NCBI GenBank assembly: GCA_029931535.1
Contig: JAQPZY010001660.1
Location: 2,877,001-2,941,000, forward strand
Source of the DNA: Margaritifera margaritifera
Lineage: Eukaryota; Mollusca; Bivalvia; Unionida; Margaritiferidae
Direction: 5' to 3'
DNA length: 64,000 nt
In this document: positions 1 to 11,197 of the stretch, in pieces
Layout of the letters: every line of letters begins with the position of its first letter
Position numbering within the stretch: position 1 is the stretch's first letter
Made by a program: the position numbers and the translations under genes
The notes under the pieces: generated by a model
Told to the model about the DNA's origin: nothing
Database searches by the model: none
Seen by the model: the letters and a program-made list of their open reading frames with translations, nothing else

Positions 1-1190
1 GGCATTCACCTACAAGGCAGAAGCATAGCATCATCCACGAAAGACAAGCGGTCTCGTCTTTATCCTGGAACATCTAGAACACATAGACAAACAAGTACGG
101 GAAATGGTGCAAAGTTCACCTATGTAGAAGGACATAATGATGTCCAGCCACTCTCCTGCTCAGAGTGTTCTAGATGATGATGCGTTTATCTACCCTCGTT
201 GACTCCAGTGAGATCGAGGTAGAAACAGCTCTTTTGTTGCCTCCTATCAGTCCCACCAGTTCCTTTCACTTAGATGATTTGGAAGAGATCTGGGATAACG
301 CTGTAACTTGTGCCCAAAACCATCTTGCGCACAGCCCAAGAAGATCCTTTCCAGTTTAAAGGATCTCCAGGACCCAGCCACAACCAGATCTCCTGCTCCT
401 TCTACATTCCTCAACGATTGAGGAAATGTCATAGAGGTTCTTCCACAGGCCAGCCTGTGCTAGACGGCGTAGAGGATGATCTGCCCCTCCCTCTACTTTG
501 AGACCTTGGTCTCTGCCTCTACTTACTGGGTACATTCCCGAAGTGAAAACCCATTAAGAACCTCTCCAGTTGGATGCAGATGTCTCAAGTGGGTATTATA
601 ATTGAAGCCAGGGCATGCCTTCCTATTCAACCTTTGAGCAGAAGGGCCGACTTCTGGTCACCATAGCTTCCTATGCAGACCTCTGCTCAGCTACTTCGTT
701 TAGTATGCTGAAGGAAGCTGCTTTGAACCCAGCCGCATTACTATGCATGCTGGAAGCTGTGATCAAGACATCCCGGAATTCACTCTCTGTCACGATGGTT
801 TTATCATTGGAACTTCTTCCACCATCACACTGTGCTGGACTCCTCAAAGGTCTTATTTAACCATAGGAAAGACCTTCTTAGGGCTGCTCCATTGGAAGTC
901 AAGAGCCTCTTCAGAGGACTCATCCCCACTGTGGCTTCACAAGATTTGAAGGATCATGAACATGGTTCCTTCACAACTGCACCTGGCCCATCGTAATCGG
1001 CCAGGAAGCACACTAAGGTGATTTGCTCCCAGGGGCCACCCACTAAATTTTAAAAACAGATGCAGCCCCAGTCCAATGCACAAGTTCAAATGAGACCTCC
1101 TCCTCCTGAGTAAAGTCCTCAAGAGGAACTTCCCCAACCCGCCTTCCTTTCCCAAGGAAGGCGGTGTGGGGGGGGGGATGGCTCTAGGGA
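1..1190 (+). pseudogene. Gag-like region of DIRS copy 1, broken
   Basis: The segment is collinear with 29655-30900 of copy 2 and encodes pieces of the same Gag-like protein. The clearest open piece is 615-860, which aligns with the part of copy 2 beginning TIEAMEQKVRLLTTIASHAD. Frameshifts and stops break it throughout, for example between 360 and 600. It ends near a G-rich run (1160-1178) that matches the ten-G run of copy 2 at 30891-30900. The function is inferred from position upstream of RT; Gag proteins of DIRS elements are poorly conserved and I see no recognisable domain here. Confidence 0.7.
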
Positions 1191-1229
1191 CTCGTATCCT
1201 CTCCTGCCGTGCAGTCCTCTCCTATTGTC

Positions 1230-2640
1230 CCTGTAGGTACTTGTCTAGGCCTCTTTTCAGAGGCTTGGTCAAGTAACTCGGATGATGGGTGTGTCCTTTC
1301 TATGTAAGTGAGGGTTACCGGCTTCAGTTCTGGGAACAACCTCCATTATCAAGGACCCCGATGTTCTTCACAAGTCCAATTTGGGGAAAATTTAATGAAG
1401 AGGTGCACACCCTTTTACAGAAAGGGGCAGTCAAGAGGTTCCAGAACGATCAGTCTCCTGCATTCTACTTCCAATTCTTCCTGGTCATCAAGAAGTGGGA
1501 AATTGTGTATCATTTTCGATCTCCCCCTGTTAAACCGGTGGGAATACCTCCAGGTTTGCTTGGTCCAGGAAGTCTTTCAATTCTGGGTTCTGTCATTCGG
1601 AATCGCTTCTGCACCCCGAGTCTCCAGCCATGTTATGGGAGTTGTAGTGCCCTATCTCTGATTACTGGGAACCCCGATTCTCCAGTATTTTCACGAATAA
1701 TAATGTTCAGGTTCAGTCCCGCCATCATGACCTGTCCGTTGTTGGTTCACAGTGACTCGGTTGGATTTGTTTTTACCCAACCTTGAGAAGTCAGAACTCA
1801 TCCCATCTAAGTTACGTTGGGATGAACTTCTTCGTGAACCAGAACTTATTCCGGGTTCCACCGGATCACATAGATCGAATCCTGGCACTGCTAGAGGCAC
1901 TACGAGCAAGAACATTGTTGTCTGCTTGCCTTTAACTATCCCTTTTGGTAACCTTGAATGCTGCTGCAGATCTGGTTCCCTTAGGAGGGCTCCATATGCG
2001 CCCTCTACAGTTTCTCCTTCTCGCAGGGTGGAAACCATACAAGGATTCTCTATCAGTTCTGATTCCTCTAGGAACAACCTAGAAATGAAGCTGTATTTCT
2101 AGTGTTGCAAGGGGGCATCGACAGAGTGAAGGGGTTGATCTGTCATGGTCTCCTCCGACAACACGCCCGTCGTAGCGTATCTCCGACATCAAGGAGGCAC
2201 ACATGCCCCTTCTCTTCCGTGGAGGTCTGGAACCACCTCGTAGAACATTTCCCTCCTGAGTTCACCACATCCCTGGGAAGAAGAACGTTTTAGCGGACAG
2301 TCTGTCGAGGTCAGGCAAATAGTTTTCATGGAATGGACTCTTCACCGCGAAGTGACAGAGCCCCCTTATTCTCACTATGGGGAAGGCTCCTCGTGGACTT
2401 GTTTGCGACCAGGCTCAACAAAAGACTTCCCTTTTACGTCTCTTCAATCCCAGACCAGAGAGCTTGGGCAGTGGATGCATTCAGCTTCCAGTGGGATTGT
2501 CTGTTCTCATACGCCCTCCCACCATTGCAACTACTACCGCAAGTTCTGCAAAAGTAAGAACTTCCACTGCCCGGATCATTCTCATAGCTCCGTTATGGCC
2601 CCAACGATCTTGGTCAACGATCTTTTAGACATATTGATAG
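1230..2640 (+). pseudogene. RT / RNase H / MT-position region of DIRS copy 1, broken
   Basis: The RT N-terminal part is readable at 1289-1540. About 130 bp are then missing, removing the block that holds the first catalytic aspartate (SIDLQDAY in copy 2). The YFDD box is destroyed: around 1682-1700 the codons read Y-F-H-E followed by a stop. A second deletion of about 190 bp near 2073 removes the first RNase H aspartate block (LFADASDSGWGAH in copy 2). The later RNase H and MT-position segments are recognisable at 2330-2640. This copy cannot encode a working polymerase. Confidence 0.8.
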
Positions 2641-2734
2641 ATCAACCCAGGTCTCTTTCTTACAGGAGGGATTTTCTGTCACAACACAGGGGCTCCCTCC
2701 TACGCAACAGCCCACACATTCTCCACCTTCACGC

Positions 2735-3775
2735 TTGGCTTATCTCAAGCGATCTATCCGCCAGAACAAGTTTTCGGGCCGGGTTGCCAGTTGCATCATT
2801 CAGGCCAGGAGAGCTTCTACATCCAAGGTCTATGATGCCAGGTGGAGAATCTTCTGTGATTGGTACAGTAGGAAACGTGTTGATCCCAGCTGTCCCTCAG
2901 TAACTGCCATTGCTGATTTCCTTTTGTTCGTTTCGAGAACAAAAGATGTTCAGTATCAACTATCAAGGGCTATAGAGCCGCCATTTCTAACACACTTAAA
3001 TTTTTTCAGGGCTCGCAATCGGTTCAGTTCCGCACCTTGCTGATCCCATTCAGTATTTTGAGCTACAGAGACCTGTCTCCCACTCTCTTATGCCCAGATG
3101 AAATCTATCATGTGTTTTATGGTCCTTAACCAAACCCCCTATGAACCATTGAGTGAGGCTTCCCTTCAGAACCTCACACTCAAGACTGTGTTTTTACTTG
3201 CTTGGCGTCTGCGAGAAGACATAACGAGATTCATACATTGTCTGTTGACACTGGCTGCCTCCGGTTTAATGGTAATTACGAATCCGTTTCCCTCCTTTGT
3301 CAGCCAAATCAGTTACCTGCGGTGGCCCCATCACCTATAGAGATCCCCAGTCTCAGTCGAATCTGTGCTGGAGATGATCAAGATAGGTTTTTATGCCCAG
3401 TTTGGGCACTGCGTTTCTATCTAAATGCTTCAAAAGTGAAAGAAAGGGCAGGAAACGTCTTTTCCTTCCCCTTAAGGGTTCCGTTGATATTTCGGCCTCC
3501 ACTATTTCACGGTGGATTGTCACCACAATTAAAAGAGCTTATCAGTCCCTTACTGTTAGAGACCTCTCTTTTACGAAACTAAAAGCCCATGAGGTTCAAG
3601 CCGTCGCTGCCTCATGGGCCTATCTAATCACTCTTCCTTAGATAACATCATAAAGGCAGCATTTTGGCGATCCCATACTACCTTCTCTACCTCCGCTAAT
3701 TGCGCAGGTATTCTCTCTTGGGACCCATAGTTGCAACACAACATGTGGCCCGGAGGGACTCGAACAATTTGTAAA
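2735..3775 (+). pseudogene. Tyrosine recombinase of DIRS copy 1, broken
   Basis: The N-terminal SAM-like part is open at 2735-2950 and the catalytic region is spread over frames to 3775. The first catalytic arginine is still present (ASARRHNEIH, near 3207-3236). The H-x-x-R box at 3588-3600 reads HEVQ: the arginine codon is CAA where copy 2 has CGA, a change expected from methyl-CpG decay. A small deletion near 3690 disrupts the frame around the nucleophilic tyrosine. It is a recognisable but inactive recombinase. Confidence 0.8.
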
Positions 3776-3869
3776 GTGGATCTCTCCCTCAAATGGTGAG
3801 TACTTTCCATTTTTCTCTGTTTTTGATCAGTTTAACATCAGCCTACCCACCTAACTGACTAATTCAGCT

Positions 3870-3976
3870 ATATAATAGTGATAGGGTAATGTATTGCTGC
3901 TATTAAAATGTAGTTTTTTTGGGGGGGTAAAACTAATTTTAATTATGCAATACTTACCCATCACTATTATCAAATG
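3870..3976 (+). repeat. Internal complementary region of DIRS copy 1
   Basis: This block is the reverse complement of a left-end-type sequence joined to the right-end sequence at 4165-4234. It mirrors the arrangement in copies 2 and 3. In DIRS elements this region is thought to serve as a template or splint for forming a circular intermediate with complete ends. Confidence 0.75.
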
Positions 3977-4012
3977 CCCTCCTCCCACCCCGCTCTGATG
4001 TCCTGGTGTAAT

Positions 4013-4234
4013 TTCGTCTATGAAAAAGATGAATGTTCGCGCAGGCGCGGAGAGGTGCATGGGTGTGACGTGTCTTGTTGACAAAATCTCCACTCAAAGT
4101 GGGGGGATGTTTTCACATCGAACGGACGAGATTTTTCGACACGAAAAAGTAATAAGCTATATAATAGTGATGGGTAAGTATTGCATAATTAAAATTAGTT
4201 TTACCCCCCCCCCCCAAAAAAAAAAAAACTACAT
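4013..4234 (-). repeat. Right inverted terminal repeat of DIRS copy 1
   Basis: It matches the right ITR of copy 2 (34131-34337), including ATGAAAAAGATGAATGT and CATCGAACGGACGAG. Scattered substitutions and expanded C and A homopolymers near 4204-4229 show its age. Its left partner lies before the window. Confidence 0.8.
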
Positions 4235-4238
4235 TTTA

Positions 4239-4460
4239 TGATGTCTGGTTGGTCCTATCAACATGGGGTTTTCACCAAAAAACTTCTGATGATGTCTACA
4301 TGGTCCTAAATGAAAATGGTGACAATGGGACATCCCATATGTCCACCACAGCAGCTGATTTGAGAATCTTCCTTTTAACTGCTGAGTGTTGAAACCATCG
4401 CTGATATTCTTCAGCGATAACAAGATAATGCAAATCTTGTTATCTCTCCTCTTGGTTGCA
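4239..4460 (+). repeat. Isolated units of the ~146 bp satellite
   Basis: Phrases such as CAACATGGGGTTTTCACC and TGGTCCTAAATGAAAATGG match the tandem array at 11198-12625. The first unit starts immediately after the right end of DIRS copy 1, so the DIRS element probably inserted into a satellite unit. Confidence 0.75.
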
Positions 4461-4626
4461 TTGATATGAAGTTTTCACTAAAACACCTCTTGCAGTATGC
4501 TATTGGTCCTGATTGAAAATGATGCAGATCTGATCACCAACATGTTTGTACTATGGTGATCATGTTTGAAAACCAGACCTACTTGACCTTGGGGTCAAGT
4601 CAAAGGTCACTGCTTGCATTATTGTA

Positions 4627-7600
4627 CAGTACAGCTCACGTGATTTTTCGGAACCCCACGCATCGCGGTGGGGTACTTAATCCCCTCCACTCTAGCTCTG
4701 CGATAGCACTCCGTGGTGGAGGCATAAATTGGCATAAATACCTACAAATCACCACCGCGTTTCGGCAGGCATGCCGATATAAACTCCACCGTGGAAGGGC
4801 TAGTCGACATTACTGATTGACATCTGAACAGCCAATGAATGAAGACCACCTATGGAAAGACTGAGACGTCAAGAGTGATTTACAACTGGATACCATCTGA
4901 AGAATCAGTCGTTTTTATTTCGATCATATATTTGGACAATAAAAAAATAATTTCAAAAGTCTTGTATATTCAATACACATTATTGTTTATAAAAGGTTGA
5001 TCGACTTCTTTTGCAATAAGTTTATGATTTTAATTTATTTCAAAGAAATATGAACAAACTTATGCACTGACTTGACGAGAAGTACACATTGCTGAGCCTC
5101 TCAAGCAGAATAAATTTATCATTTTGTTCCAAAGGAAAGTAATTCTATGAGATATGGACAATTAAAATCCAAATTGACATCCGCTTCTGCTTAACTTCCC
5201 CCCCTACCCACAACAACAATCCTAAAACACTGAATTTACACTGAAATGCAAACCGCGTGCTTAGTCTTTAAGCAGTAATAGTAGAGTCACGAGGCTGAAT
5301 ATTATGACTGCATGGTTGCTGTAAGGGACTGACCACTTAATATACGGGGTTTATATGTTGTTTTTTTTTCGACCGGGATATTTTTGGTTCTTTCATCACA
5401 GTATTTATTTATTTAAAGTGAAATATGGAACGGATTAACGTCTGTTACAAAAATCAGAGAAAGACAATTGTTTTCATGCATTCCCCCCCCCCCCCCCGTT
5501 TGGAAAATTCAATTGTCTCTCCCTAATAAAGACTTGACTTCAGCGGATGTTCTACAGAAATCAAGGCAGTGACCATTGTGAACACTGTTGTAAAATATTA
5601 ACAAGGGTTTGCATCAAAGGATGATGTAAGTTTCAGCTTGGGAACCGTGTTTTTTTATTACACGAAGCCATCTGACTTAGCGCGTTGTACTTTATAGCCG
5701 CATTTATGGTCCCGCCATTAAGAACGGAAGTTTGATAATTGTTAGTAATTAATCTGAACTCGGCTTATTACCGAAATGAAAAATAATATGGAAAATTCTA
5801 AAATCTGAGATGTTCAGAGATTTTAATTTCCACGTGTATCCTATTATTTGCTCATTTTCCTACGGCGAAAATATAAAAATAAAATATACTTTTTAAATTA
5901 TTTTTACGCAGATATTAAAGAATGCAGTTTCCTGTTTGTGACTGTTAGAGCCTTAGGTTATTGAGTGTGTTTCTGTTTCTTACCACTTGCAAACTTTTCC
6001 AGACTTCAGTTTACGATAACTTGTGCAGTAGTGATTTGGATTCCATATTTTATGAGAAGGGGGGGGGGACTTTACTCAGAAGAGTTAATGATCTAAACTT
6101 ATTCATCTTATTTTTCTGTATTATGCAATAGGAAAACGAACAGAAAAGAAAAAGTTAAAGATTAATTTCATCTGATGCTCAGCATGTTTCCTAATATTTG
6201 CTCATTTTTGTAAGAGGAAAGTATAAAAAAGATTTTTTTTATCATCATAGAAAAATAGTAAATCTTATGGAAATGATATGTCAGTAACCCAATCGTAATA
6301 TTGATCTATTTCTTATAATTATTTGTACGCAGATATTAATGTATGCAGCTTTATCTTTGTGACTTTGGAGCGGTTGCTTATTGAGACAAGAAATAAACTA
6401 ATTTCTTTGAATAGTGTTTGGCATGTTTCTGTATATGGTATATTGCTTTACAGCTACAGTTACTTTGGCCAAATGGATAAGAGTGTGTGTTACACACACA
6501 TATTTGATATTGGAGCACGAGGTCGTGAGTTTGCAACCACCGACGGGAAAATTTGTTTCTTTTTTTCCCCCTCTATTACGCTATAATGTCTAGTACAGTA
6601 TTACTTTTCTTACCACTTGCAAACTTTTCCACATTTCAGTTTACGATAACTTGTGCAGTAGTGATTTGGATTCCATATTTTATGAGAGAGAGAGAGAGGT
6701 GGGGGGGGGGGCTTTACTAAGAAGAGTTAATGATCTAAAATTATTCATCTTATTTTTCTGTATTATGCAATAGGAAAACGAAAAGAAAAGAAAAAGTTAA
6801 ACATTAATTTCATCTGATGCGCAAGTTTGTCAGATCAATGTACTTTAGGTTAACAGTTAGCACATGAAATTAACACGTCAATATCAGCATTCCTGATGGC
6901 TTCTCTTGTGCTAGGTTACTTGCACGTGTCAACTACATGTATCTAGGATGACCTTTTGTGGCCATTTGTGATTTTTTTAAAAACCGCTACTTTGGTAATT
7001 AATGCAAATTAGTACAGTTTAAAATAAAATAGCAATGTGAAATCTTAATAATGCTTTATTTAAGCGATTGGATGTCAGGAAAAAACGTACAATATGTGAA
7101 TGATTACTCATGCATGGAATAACCATCGGAACTTGTGCGATTTTGTTTCACTTCAGTCAGGTATGACTGCAGCTTTGTTATTAATTTGTTTGATGTTTAT
7201 CGTTCTTTTCATTGCAGGTAGTACAATATCACTGACTTTCATATGATCATTACAATTTTGTATTGCGTTTACTGAAAAAGAAATAAGGATATGAATGCAT
7301 GTTTAGATTCCGATAACATAGTATTGAAGAAAAAAAAAAATTAGATTCATTGCGCAAAATGTAGTATTAATACAGTTTGCGAGGCATTGCCATTACATTA
7401 TCATCATCTAAAATATGATTTGGCACTATGTATCATACATTATCTTCGTTAGAACAAGGAAATATTTATAATTAACTGAATTACTACGTTTTTTTTCAGT
7501 ATCAAAAAGTTAGCAAATTGCTCCCCAGAGGGATAACGATGTAGATAAATCGGTGCCCCCCCCCCTCCCGTCTCAACCTCTGCTTGCATGGGTGATAAAC

Positions 7601-7814
7601 AGTACACCACGCCCATGTTATCGAAACCACGTCCACTCCGCGGTGGTGATCGGATGCGACTCCACGAGGGAGCGTGGTGTGCAGGGCTATTCTCCGCGAC
7701 AACTCCGTCAGGACGCGTGGAGTGATGGTGGAGGGGTTTTTCTTAATCCTCTCCACTCACTCTCCACCCCCACCGTGATGCGTGGGGTTCCGAAAAATCA
7801 CGTGAGCTGTACTG
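4627..7814. mobile_element. TA-flanked inverted-repeat element of 3.2 kb, mariner/pogo-type ends, no transposase seen
   Basis: The ends form a 47 bp inverted repeat (4627-4673 and 7768-7814) with one mismatch, beginning CAGTACAGCTCACGTG. Both ends are flanked by TA (4625-4626 and 7815-7816), the target duplication of the Tc1/mariner/pogo superfamily. Sub-terminal DNA at both ends is unusually GC-rich and carries repeated GTGGAG/CCACCG motifs, possible transposase sites. The interior is AT-rich with no recognisable transposase. It contains a direct duplication: 5834-6180 is repeated with changes at 6188-6820. I read it as a large non-autonomous element; the superfamily rests on ends only. Confidence 0.75.
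5834..6822 (+). repeat. Imperfect internal direct duplication
   Basis: A segment containing CTTACCACTTGCAAACTTTT, GATTTGGATTCCATATTTTA and TATTATGCAATAGGAAAACG occurs at about 5980-6180 and again at about 6608-6822. Flanking shared pieces (TACGCAGATATTAA near 5907 and 6327) show a larger duplicated unit. The two copies differ by G-run and AG-run lengths, so the duplication is not recent. Confidence 0.75.
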
Positions 7815-8570
7815 TACTTCAATGAGTTTATACAAACACAGTGACTTGTTACATTGATGCCCACAAGAAGATTTCCATTAAGGTTTGGTTATAGTATTTC
7901 ATTTGCTTATGTTTCCTAGACTCCTTGATGGATTCTGTTCATACTTGCTATGTCATATTATGAAGCAAAGTCCATTCATTTTGTGCAACACTTGCTCACC
8001 CTTTTGATCTTGGGGTCAAAGTCACAAGGTTTACAACATGTTTTGGGTGTGGATTCAACATCTTTGGTTCCAACCTTCTTACATTGTTCTGTATAAAAAT
8101 ATATAGTCACATCTCCAGTTGAAAGACTGTTTCATAATTGGGAATTACTGACCTTGCAGTCGGAATGGATGTGAAATTTGACTAAGAGTGTAAACTGTTG
8201 TTGTTTCTTGAGAAATAGTGTTCGAGTTTTTCTTCGAAACCACATAAATACGGTGAGGTATAAGCACCACATATTCATAAAATCTGAAGAAATTTTTTTT
8301 ACGATAACTTCCTAAAATTGTCTTGAATGTATACATAGCTGATCAGCATCATCAGTTTGTCTCAGTGCAGTAATCGCTTATCCATTTTGAAGTCAATTTC
8401 ATTGTTAAAGGCAGATGTGTCTTTAATCTGTACATATATATAGATGGGTGAGGACTAAGTTTCCTTCGTCACTCAGTTATTAATAACATATGTTCTGGTA
8501 ATATCAAAATGTACTGCTTTGGGCAAATTCCAAACTAGACTTGGAAACCATAACAAATATCCATTTTTTT
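7815..8570. other. Non-coding, no feature supported
   Basis: I see no exon-like frame, inverted repeat or tandem repeat of note. The phrase CTTGGGGTCAAAGTCA (near 8009) resembles one at 4588-4610 left of the inverted-repeat element, a generic dispersed-repeat phrase. Confidence 0.4.
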
Positions 8571-8604
8571 GGCTTTGCTTCCACAACACCTCTCACCCCT
8601 ACAG

Positions 8605-8826
8605 CACACCCCGGTGGGTGCACTTGGGATTCGAGACCTTCATTATCATCTACTCTTCCTCCTGAAACATCATACCAAATATGATCACCTTCCCTTGGTG
8701 TAGATGAATTTCTGGTCGACCCCAATCCCTTCCTCCCCTGTGGGATGCATCCATGAGATGATACCTTCACGGTCATCAACTCGTCCTGCTATAACATCAT
8801 ACAAAACATGATCACTCTCCCTTGGT
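8605..8826. repeat. Two-unit tandem repeat, ~135 bp period
   Basis: Two diverged units share GTGGGTGCA/GTGGGATGCA, AACATCATAC and ATGATCAC..TCCCTTGGT. The first runs about 8605-8700 and the second about 8740-8826. Confidence 0.55.
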
Positions 8827-8989
8827 CAGTATAGAATGAGTTAAAGTTACAAGGGAAACAGTGGCAGATGAATAGACGTAAAATATCACAAAATATCTGC
8901 AAAAGTGCAGTGATAAAAAATGTATGAAAAGTATGATAAGTACAATGAAAATTAAGTTATAGACTCAGTTATAGTGATTTTCAGCCGAG

Positions 8990-9205
8990 TACCACCGATA
9001 CTTGCTTATAAGTTGAGTCCAACTGCAAACAACATAGACTTTAATCTGCCATCACATAATGCTCTGGCAGATCAGGATCTATGTTGTTTCTTCTACTGAT
9101 AACTCCTAACAAACTGCATGGACCCAAATCTGTTGGCACATTATATGACGGCAGACCTGGGTCTGTGCAGTTTGCAGTTATACTTGACTTATAAGTGAGA
9201 AAATT
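8990..9205 (+). mobile_element. Double-hairpin MITE, copy 1 (degenerate)
   Basis: Two successive inverted repeats are present. The first has arms around AACAACATAGA and TCTATGTTGTTT (9024-9094). The second has arms around AAACTGCATGGACCC and GGGTCTGTGCAGTTT (9111-9176). The pattern matches five better copies elsewhere in the window. Terminal TATACTCG-like ends are largely decayed. Confidence 0.7.
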
Positions 9206-9660
9206 GGTAGCTTCTAGATTCTGTTTTCTTTTAATGTTGTAATACATATCTTAGGTACGACCTTGTTATTGAAGATGGGTTTTTTCCACCAATATGAGGT
9301 TTTTTTTAACTAATGTTACATTCTTGTACCGGATTTGTTTGTTTTCCCTTTCTGTAACTTTTATAATATTTAAAGTATTTGCTTAGAAATTATGGAATTT
9401 ATTTCCTTTTCTTTTGGAACTTTATCATAAAACAGATACCATACCTGCCAACCTCCCAAACAGTGATGGGGGATTTTTCAGACTTAAAAAGTGTTTTGAG
9501 GTGGTGGTGGTGGTGGTGGTGGGGGGGGGGGGGGGGGGCAGTGCACAAGATGACCCCAAAAAGTGATGTCAAACAATTGAAAATAAATTTCCTACTCATA
9601 TAAGCCTATAGAAAATGACTGGAAATTCAAATTTAAATAAAAGAAAAATAATTGGTAGAT

Positions 9661-9913
9661 GTAATGACTGATGATTACAATTTTTTTGGGAGGGGGGGGG
9701 GGGGGCACTGATTTTCTTCAGAAATATTTTTTTTTTCTCTTACCTCAAGATAATTAATTTTTTTAAGCTAATATAATGGATCTAATTAGATGTTGTTTTT
9801 TTATTCTACAAATTGGAGCAAGAATATTATTTAAACCTATATGGGGGTGGACATTTTTTTCTCTAAAAAAACACCAGCCACCCTCAGAAAGTTAAATGGT
9901 CGGTCCCTTAGCA
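9661..9913. mobile_element. Short MITE-like element inside hAT copy B
   Basis: The right end AAATGGTCGGTCCCTTAG is shared with 60063-60081, and a reversed version occurs near 5320-5342. A weak complementary left end containing a G-rich run starts near 9661. Only the right end is strongly supported. Confidence 0.4.
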
Positions 9914-10289
9914 TTGTCAGATATCATCACTACACAAAACAAATATGTACACACACTCACATAATCGCAACCACACATTTAATGAATAAAAATGCACAAG
10001 TTTCTGTCCTTAAAATCCAATTGACAGTGGAATACAGTCTTAATTAGACGGTCTTTACCACCCTCAGTAGTTTAGTGGGGGTCTGAAGTTGATGCAGGTG
10101 TCATTAGAGTTCGTCTTTGCACTCATTAGAGACTGGATGGTACTGTTGTTCAAACTTGCCTGAAGATCTTGTTGAATTTTTTACAGCATAGAAAATCATT
10201 TTTTTGTATCTGTATTGCTGTGAGAGAATGACAAACATGCAGTGGCCACACTAGTTAGAATGTCTAAACATGTTAGTTACTTTTGCATT

Positions 10290-10480
10290 TGTGAAATGAC
10301 CCAATGCTGGGTGGTGTTACCTCATCGACAGGTGTCATACACTCCAGAATGACTAATCCTGATATGGTGTTTGCAGTATGTGCAAAGAATAAAATGCTCC
10401 CCATTGCTGCTGTGCTTCATAAAGTCAAACTCCATCAAACCGGAGTTCTAAAATTTAGTTTTGCTGGGCATGCTCGCTTC
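10290..10480 (-). pseudogene. hAT-like transposase fragment
   Basis: On the minus strand this reads GEHFILCTYCKHHI and ISHSGVYD with stops. It matches the coding remnant at 23805-24104 (GEHFILCTYCNHHI, ISHSGVYCIRRHS). The Cys/His spacing suggests a BED-like zinc finger of a hAT transposase. It is too short to encode anything functional. Confidence 0.6.
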
Positions 10481-11197
10481 ACTGATGGCTCATCCTTCCG
10501 TGAATCACAGCTGCGTTTCAACAATTTGCCTTAAAGATGAATCACACTTCCACACTCTTCCAACTACAGAAATAATATATAGAGTGAAATCCATCTTCAA
10601 TGAAACATTGCTGCTGATTGCGAACTACCCAGTAGTCTTTAATAAAGACCGCTTAAACATTATCATTCAAGGAAACGAAGAGTAATAACTTTCATTTCTT
10701 CAACATGTCTCTTTGATTCACCTAACTTCAAATGAATTGGGTTGTTCCACTTCGTGTACTTCACCTATGAAAATTAGTCTAACGGGTTCTCCCAGAAAGG
10801 ATTCATAACACACCAACATTGGCTATTGTTAGTCAGTTAAGTAATCTGTGCAAGGGTGGTTGTTTATTTCTGACCGACTTAAGTTTTAAACACCCACTGT
10901 ATACTCTGCCCAAAGGTGATAGATTTCCATGAGCATGATTGTTTACTGTTCATGCAGGTTATGGGCAGATATCATCAAGAAAGGTCTATCTCTCTCTTTC
11001 TTTTTTTTTTTTTTTTTTACTAAGATGACTGAAAATCGTGTTTTTTGAAACACGACTGTGTCTTGGGGTTTGGGAGTCAAAATTGTGTTTTTTGTGTGAC
11101 ACATAGTGTTATGACAGGCATGAGATGTATTACCATCTGGTTGCAATATTTTGAATCACATTCTGCTCTGCATAGGTGATTTGACCAACATCAGAAG

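Larger units (their letters stand above)
1..4234 (+). mobile_element. DIRS-like YR retrotransposon, copy 1 (left end outside window)
   Basis: This is a decayed member of the family whose best copy lies at 27558-34337. The window opens inside the Gag-like region, at the equivalent of about 29655 in copy 2. Collinear similarity then runs through reverse transcriptase, RNase H, the methyltransferase-position domain, tyrosine recombinase, internal complementary region and right inverted terminal repeat. The right end is ACTACA followed by TTTT (4235-4238), as in copy 2. Two deletions, of about 130 bp in RT and about 190 bp in RNase H, together with many frameshifts, make it non-coding. The sequence just outside the right end is a satellite unit, so the element appears to have inserted into satellite DNA. 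The left end cannot be seen. Confidence 0.9.
9440..11122. mobile_element. hAT-like element, copy B, with internal insertions
   Basis: The left end CATACCTGCCA and right end GACAGGCATG form short imperfect inverted repeats. They match the ends of the element at 23550-24441. The right terminal 100 bp (11020-11122) and the left segment 9440-9650 align with that copy. AGAT-type sequences flank both ends, a weak target duplication. The interior includes long G and GGT runs (9502-9538, 9690-9705) and a fragment of transposase-like coding sequence on the minus strand (10290-10480). Confidence 0.6.

Noticed and set aside
9379..9603. Frames with poly-Trp/Gly or poly-His/Pro
   Set aside because: Produced by a GGT and G homopolymer run on either strand.
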